Source: Strigomonas culicis (Eukaryota; Euglenozoa; Kinetoplastea; Trypanosomatida; Trypanosomatidae). From it: a stretch of DNA of 19,261 bases. A program made the translations under genes and the position numbers. Shown here in pieces: positions 16,071-19,261 of this stretch (within the stretch, counting starts at the first letter, position 1; every line of letters begins with the position of its first letter). The notes under the pieces are model-generated. The model was not told where the DNA came from and searched no databases. It was given only the letters and a program-made list of their open reading frames with translations. The stretch is taken from NCBI GenBank assembly GCA_000482145.1, contig AUXH01000373.1, positions 1 to 19,261 on the forward strand, written 5' to 3'.

Positions 16071-16325
16071 CCAATTCCACAGCTGAAGAGGAACATAAAA
16101 AATAAAAAGAAAAAAGGAGTGCATTGGCTGGCGTCTCTTGGACAATCCTATCAACAGTATTGTTCATCGGTTCTCTGTGTGTGTTACCTCTCTTCCCTTG
16201 CCCCTTTCTTCTGGTTTAGTAGCTTTCCACTCGCGGACACACTCCCCAGTTTATATATAGTAATCCCTCACCCCTTTAGTTCGTACCTCTCCGGCCCCCT
16301 CTCTCACCCCCACCCCACCCCCGCA
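16071..16325 (+). promoter_or_regulatory. Spacer and trans-splice acceptor of the decarboxylase gene
   Basis: A short A-rich 3' UTR is followed by a pyrimidine tract at 16171-16216 ending in GGTTTAG (AG at 16218-16219). Further AG candidates are at 16259-16260 and 16278-16279. No ATG occurs between them and 16326. From 16280 the leader is strongly C-rich. Confidence 0.6.
16295..16322 (-). other. G-quadruplex motif on the minus strand (C-rich leader on plus strand)
   Basis: The plus strand has four C tracts: C5 at 16295-16299, C5 at 16307-16311, C4 at 16313-16316 and C5 at 16318-16322, with spacers of 7, 1 and 1 nt. The minus strand therefore fits a compact four-run G-quadruplex, and the plus strand or mRNA leader could form an i-motif-like or unstructured C-rich region. 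It ends 3 nt before the ATG at 16326. Confidence 0.7.
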
Positions 16326-17618
16326 ATGCTCCGTCGGGCTCTTCTCCTGCGCTGCGCGGCAGAGCCGTTGCCCATGCCGCCGCTGCAGAAGCTGCATCCG
16401 AGTCGCATGTGCGAGACCCTCCGCCGCCGCGGCGTGGAGACCTTCTTCGGCGTGCCGAACCCGCTGCTGCGGCCGCTCAGCACGTACCTGCGCGCGACCG
16501 GCACGGACCCCGCCGCCCACGTCATCGCCGCGAACGAGGCGACCGCGATGGCGATGGCGGCCGGGTACCACCTCGCCACCGGCGCCGTGCCGTGCGTCTA
16601 CGTGGAGAACAGCGGCCTGGGGATGGTCGCGTCGCCCATCCTGAGCCTCCTACACCGCGAGCTCTACGCGGTGCCGTGCCTCGTACTCGTCGGCTGGCGC
16701 GGTACGCCGCACGCGGAGGTGCCGGACGGCCCGGCGCAGACGGTACAGGGGAAGCTGACGGAGGGCATGCTGAGCGCGCTGGAGGTGCCCTTCTCCGTCC
16801 TCTGCGGCAGCGACAACATGGACTTCTATTGGGACGTGCTGCTGGACAAGGCCTTCTTCCACTTCCAGAGCCACGGCACGCCCTTCGTCGTGCTGGTGGA
16901 GCAGGACGCGCTCGCGATGGACGAGGCGGCGGCGGCCGCGCTGCCGCCGGAGGACGCGGCGCTGCAGGTGGAGCTGCCACTCAGCCTGGAGGCCGCCGTG
17001 GAGCAGGTCACCCGCCAGCTCGACGCGCGCGACGTGGTGGTCACGAGCCCCGGCGGCATCAGCGACGCGCTCTACGCGGTGCGCGAGCGCCTCGGCCAGC
17101 GCCACGCGCAGGATCTCACGCTCGTCGGCGGGTCCGGGCTGGCCGGCAGCGTCGCCGCCGGCGTCGCCCTCGCGCAGCCGACGCGCGACGTCGTTGTGCT
17201 CGAGGGCGACGGCGCCGTGCTCGCGCAGCTCGGTGCGGTCGCGGTCGCGGGCGGCGCGGCGGCGGTCCGCGACGCCCGCACCGGCACCGGCTGCCTGCTG
17301 CACAACTACAAGCACATTGTGCTGAACAACGGCGCGGCCGGCGACCAGCCGACCTGCGCGATGGACGTGTCGCTGTCCGCCATCGCGAAGGGCTGCGGCT
17401 ACGCGCTCGCGCGGGAGGAGCCGGTGCTGCAGCTCGGCGACCTCGTCGCGGCGGTGCGGGACCTCAAGGCGATGGCAGGGCCCGCGTTCCTGGAGGTGTG
17501 CGTGCGCCGCAGCGACGCCGCCGCGGAGACGACCTGCCCCGTCGTGCCGTCAAAGATGAAGGAGAACTTCACGCGCTTCCTCCATGAGGGCGTGCGGCCG
17601 CCGGCCGACGCCGCCTGA
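16326..17618 (+). CDS. Phosphonopyruvate decarboxylase-like ThDP-dependent enzyme
   Basis: The 430-residue protein has the two-domain plan of phosphonopyruvate/sulfopyruvate decarboxylases. In the N-terminal PYR domain, GVPNPL (42-47) is followed by ANEATAMAMAAGYHLATG, with Glu71 in the position of the cofactor-activating Glu, then ENSGLG and GWRG (123-126). In the C-terminal PP domain, the thiamine-diphosphate/magnesium motif is GDGA (294-297) through NN (334-335). Family members convert phosphonopyruvate to phosphonoacetaldehyde on the way to aminoethylphosphonate. Several substrate-side loops differ from the consensus I recall, and the GDG-to-NN spacing is about a dozen residues longer, so the substrate should not be assumed. 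The start MLRRALLLRC suggests a mitochondrial presequence; Met17 is an alternative start. A longer opening back to 16119 has no ATG. It is the last plus-strand gene before the strand switch. Confidence 0.88.
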   Translation: MLRRALLLRCAAEPLPMPPLQKLHPSRMCETLRRRGVETFFGVPNPLLRPLSTYLRATGTDPAAHVIAANEATAMAMAAGYHLATGAVPCVYVENSGLGMVASPILSLLHRELYAVPCLVLVGWRGTPHAEVPDGPAQTVQGKLTEGMLSALEVPFSVLCGSDNMDFYWDVLLDKAFFHFQSHGTPFVVLVEQDALAMDEAAAAALPPEDAALQVELPLSLEAAVEQVTRQLDARDVVVTSPGGISDALYAVRERLGQRHAQDLTLVGGSGLAGSVAAGVALAQPTRDVVVLEGDGAVLAQLGAVAVAGGAAAVRDARTGTGCLLHNYKHIVLNNGAAGDQPTCAMDVSLSAIAKGCGYALAREEPVLQLGDLVAAVRDLKAMAGPAFLEVCVRRSDAAAETTCPVVPSKMKENFTRFLHEGVRPPADAA

Positions 17619-17760
17619 GGAGGCCAGGCGCCCTTTGTGGGTGGTGCATCAAAAACCTAACCGATTGAAACTCTGTTATTTATCCTTTCCCTTTGTGTCG
17701 CGCGCTTGCGCTTGTGCTTGGGCGTCCAACTTCGCCTCATGCTGCCTGGCCCTTGGCCAA

Positions 17761-17804
17761 TTCTTCTCTTCCTCCTCCTCCTCCTCCTTTCCGCTTCTTT
17801 GTAG
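17761..17804 (+). promoter_or_regulatory. Orphan pyrimidine tract-AG in the strand-switch region
   Basis: A CTT/CTC-repeat pyrimidine tract, nearly pure over 40 nt, ends in TTTGTAG with AG at 17803-17804. It resembles the acceptors preceding the true genes, yet no long reading frame follows. It could serve a short transcript, guide polyadenylation of the decarboxylase mRNA, or be a relic of a lost gene. Confidence 0.5.
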
Positions 17805-17826
17805 CAAAACAAAACCCGCCCGTGCT

Positions 17827-17840
17827 GGGGCGGGGAGGGG
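17827..17840 (+). other. Triple G4 tract in the strand-switch region
   Basis: GGGG-C-GGGG-A-GGGG occurs without interruption, and a further GGG lies about 18 nt downstream (near 17859). A four-run intramolecular quadruplex would need that long last loop, so the motif is suggestive rather than canonical. Confidence 0.6.
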
Positions 17841-17925
17841 AAAAATCTCCGCGGCGCCTGGGCTCGGTCCTAGGCCAGCGAGTGCGTGGGTGCGCAGCGA
17901 GGGCCGGCGCTTGGGGTGCCCCGTA

Positions 17926-17941
17926 GGCAGGTCCGCCTGCC
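17926..17941 (+). other. Short GC hairpin
   Basis: GGCAGG and CCTGCC form a perfect 6-bp stem around the loop TCCG. A second self-complementary run, GGGG-TG-CCCC, lies just upstream at 17913-17922, although its loop is too short to fold alone. The pair sits in the GC-rich half of the strand-switch region. No T run follows, so it is not a bacterial-type terminator. Confidence 0.45.
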
Positions 17942-17986
17942 CCGCCGCGCAGCGCCGCCGTTCTTTTCTTCCTTTTGTGGATCTTG

Positions 17987-18142
17987 ATGCTGGCTATCAT
18001 TGCTGTGTCTTGGGGTTGTGTGAGACGAGCGCGGGGGAGAGGGAACGTGCGTGACAACAACGAGGAGGGCGGTGGCAAACCAATAGCCAAGCCAGGCGGC
18101 GACAAGCCGTGCGACAGAGCAGGGGTTCCAACCGTAGCGTAA
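17987..18142 (+). CDS. Candidate 51-aa small reading frame in the strand-switch region
   Basis: ATG at 17987 opens a frame of 51 codons to TAA at 18140-18142. It is the first ATG after the orphan pyrimidine tract-AG at 17803-17804, and a second pyrimidine stretch lies just before it at 17961-17976. The product begins MLAIIAVSWGCVRRARGRG and continues with a Gly/Lys/Pro-rich tail. Codon use is less GC-biased at third positions than in the neighbouring genes, and no homologue is recognised. It may be chance. Confidence 0.15.
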   Translation: MLAIIAVSWGCVRRARGRGNVRDNNEEGGGKPIAKPGGDKPCDRAGVPTVA

Positions 18143-18668
18143 ACACAAGAGATGAGGATATATACAAACAAAGCGAGATAATAATGTACCCAAAAAGAAA
18201 AAAAGAACTATGAAAGGTGTAGTAATTAATCAGAAAAAATAAATCTTATATAGATGCATAATATATATGAGTATATAAACGTCCCCAGAACGGCGAAGGC
18301 ACGGGGAGGACCAGTTCCATTGTTGTGTGTGTGAAGGAAGAGAGAATAAAAACAAAAAAAAACACAAGAAAAACGCTGTTCTACTATTATATAGAATCTC
18401 CCTAAAGCGGAAAACACGTTTGTGGCCATAAGCTAAGACCTCAGTGAGTGCGCTAATATTGATAATTAAAAAGTTCGGAAGTTAAAAAAAAAGAAAAAAA
18501 GAAGAAAAAAGAAGTCCAAAGCGATATGAAAATAATAATACAGCTATACTTTTTGGTGGAGGACTTTACCAGCAGCTTTATGGGAGAGATGAAGAAAAAA
18601 AAACTATATACACACACAAAAAAGGTGAAGAAGAAAAAAGAAAACAATACATCAGCTCGATGTGCGTC

Positions 18669-19261
18669 TTAGCTTTTGACAGACGTGGCCTCCTCCTCGT
18701 CCATGGCGTCTTGGGCCTGAGACGGAAGCTCCTCCTTCGCCTTCTCCACGCCGTCCGCGTTGGTCGCAAAGAGCTGCAGCGCGCGCCGCATCCACTTCTT
18801 CACGTTGTTGAGGTTCGCCGGCGGCGACGTGGCGCCGATGCTCTGCGGGCTCAGCACGACGTCGGTGAAGCTCATGTAGGTCGGCCGCACCTCGCAGGCG
18901 CGCTGGCGGGTCGGCATCGTGACCGCCGCGTCGGGCTGCAGCAGCACGTGCCCGCGCCACGTGGCGGCCTCCTCCCGCTCGCGCTTCCGCTGCGCCTCGT
19001 CGGCACTCCCCGCGGCCGCCGCTTCCAGGAAGAGGCCCTTGTAGGGCGGCGCGGCCGCGGCCGCGCGTGGGCTGTCCTCCCGCCGCGGGATGCCGCCGTA
19101 CGGGTCGTAGTAGTACGGGTTGTACTGATAGGCGGCGGCCCGACCCGCCGCGTCGCCCGCCGCGACGTACGTGACGCGGCCGCGCGCGGCCTGCGCCGCC
19201 GCACCGCCGCCGGCGTCGCTGTCGCCCGCCGTGGCGGGGCCGCGCCGCCGTCCCCCCGTCC
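18669..19261 (-). CDS. C-terminal part of an unidentified minus-strand protein, 5' end outside window
   Basis: Read on the minus strand, an uninterrupted frame enters at the window edge and ends with TAA at 18671-18669, giving 196 visible residues with no credible start inside. The first part is Ala/Gly/Arg-rich. Then comes a tyrosine-rich patch, YQYNPYYYDPYGG, an Arg/Glu/Lys-rich segment (AQRKREREEAATWRGH), and a more conserved-looking block containing ACEVRPTYMSFTDVVLSPQS and LNNVKKWMRRALQLFATN. The tail is acidic and ends DEEEATSVKS. I do not recognise a family. It is the last gene of a polycistron transcribed toward the plus-strand array. Alternative minus-strand frames in this interval are Arg/Pro-rich shadows. 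Confidence 0.7.
   Translation of the reverse strand, partial: TGGRRRGPATAGDSDAGGGAAAQAARGRVTYVAAGDAAGRAAAYQYNPYYYDPYGGIPRREDSPRAAAAAPPYKGLFLEAAAAGSADEAQRKREREEAATWRGHVLLQPDAAVTMPTRQRACEVRPTYMSFTDVVLSPQSIGATSPPANLNNVKKWMRRALQLFATNADGVEKAKEELPSQAQDAMDEEEATSVKS

Larger units (their letters stand above)
17619..18668. other. Convergent strand-switch region, probable transcription termination zone
   Basis: The plus-strand gene array ends at 17618 and a minus-strand gene ends at 18669, so two polycistronic units converge here. In kinetoplastids such regions are where RNA polymerase II transcription stops, often marked by base J and histone variants. The region has two halves: 17640 to about 18120 is GC-rich with G tracts and small hairpins, while 18180-18660 is AT-rich with many A runs on the plus strand. 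I found no tRNA, 5S or snRNA gene. Confidence 0.75.

Noticed and set aside
16119..16325. N-terminal extension of the decarboxylase back to 16119
   Set aside because: The extension has no ATG (it would begin with GTG), spans the pyrimidine tract and candidate splice sites, and is absent from the enzyme family.
18119..18142. tRNA T-arm-like GGGTTCCAACC
   Set aside because: The flanking bases do not make the required 5-bp stem, and no acceptor, D or anticodon arm can be traced on either strand.
1..19261. Retroposons, SIDER-type elements, insertion sequences, CRISPR arrays or an integrated virus
   Set aside because: No reverse transcriptase, transposase, terminal repeats, spaced direct repeats or viral proteins were recognised. 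SIDER detection would need a profile search that I cannot run.

Overview
The window reads as nuclear DNA of a kinetoplastid protist (trypanosomatid type); the genus cannot be fixed from sequence alone. The genes are intronless, very GC-rich at third codon positions, and lie head-to-tail on one strand. They are separated by strikingly AT-rich spacers. Most spacers carry a pyrimidine tract followed by an AG shortly before the first ATG, as expected for spliced-leader trans-splicing of polycistronic transcripts. Prokaryotic promoters, Shine-Dalgarno sites, rRNA, tRNA, CRISPR arrays and recognisable transposons were not seen.

Layout, plus strand: (1) C-terminal end of an unidentified protein, 1-435; (2) a 97-residue orphan protein, 1320-1613; (3) an 846-residue Cys-pair protein of unknown function, 1957-4497; (4) a 1214-residue TruD/Pus7-family pseudouridine synthase with a mitochondrial-like N-terminus, 4961-8605; (5) a 387-residue disordered protein with a helical C-terminus, 8942-10105; (6) a 1339-residue RAD3/XPD-family iron-sulfur helicase, closest in motifs to FANCJ/BRIP1, 10413-14432; (7) a six-repeat Kelch protein, 14622-16070; (8) a phosphonopyruvate-decarboxylase-like thiamine-diphosphate enzyme, 16326-17618. 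Then comes a gap of about 1.05 kb, and (9) the C-terminal part of a minus-strand gene, 18669 to the window end. Genes 8 and 9 face each other, so the gap is a convergent strand-switch region where two polycistronic units should terminate.

The genes do not form an obvious pathway, which is normal for trypanosomatid polycistrons. RNA modification, DNA repair, a Kelch scaffold and a decarboxylase sit side by side and would be regulated after transcription.

The points most worth a second look are: an internal splice-acceptor-like site in the TruD gene, placed so that it would remove the mitochondrial-like presequence and leave an in-frame ATG; a four-run G-quadruplex motif ending 3 nt before the decarboxylase start codon; substrate-loop replacements in that decarboxylase with the cofactor motifs kept; large insertions and an altered catalytic loop in the TruD enzyme; and a GC-rich, G-tract-bearing island with its own pyrimidine-AG signal inside the convergent strand-switch region.
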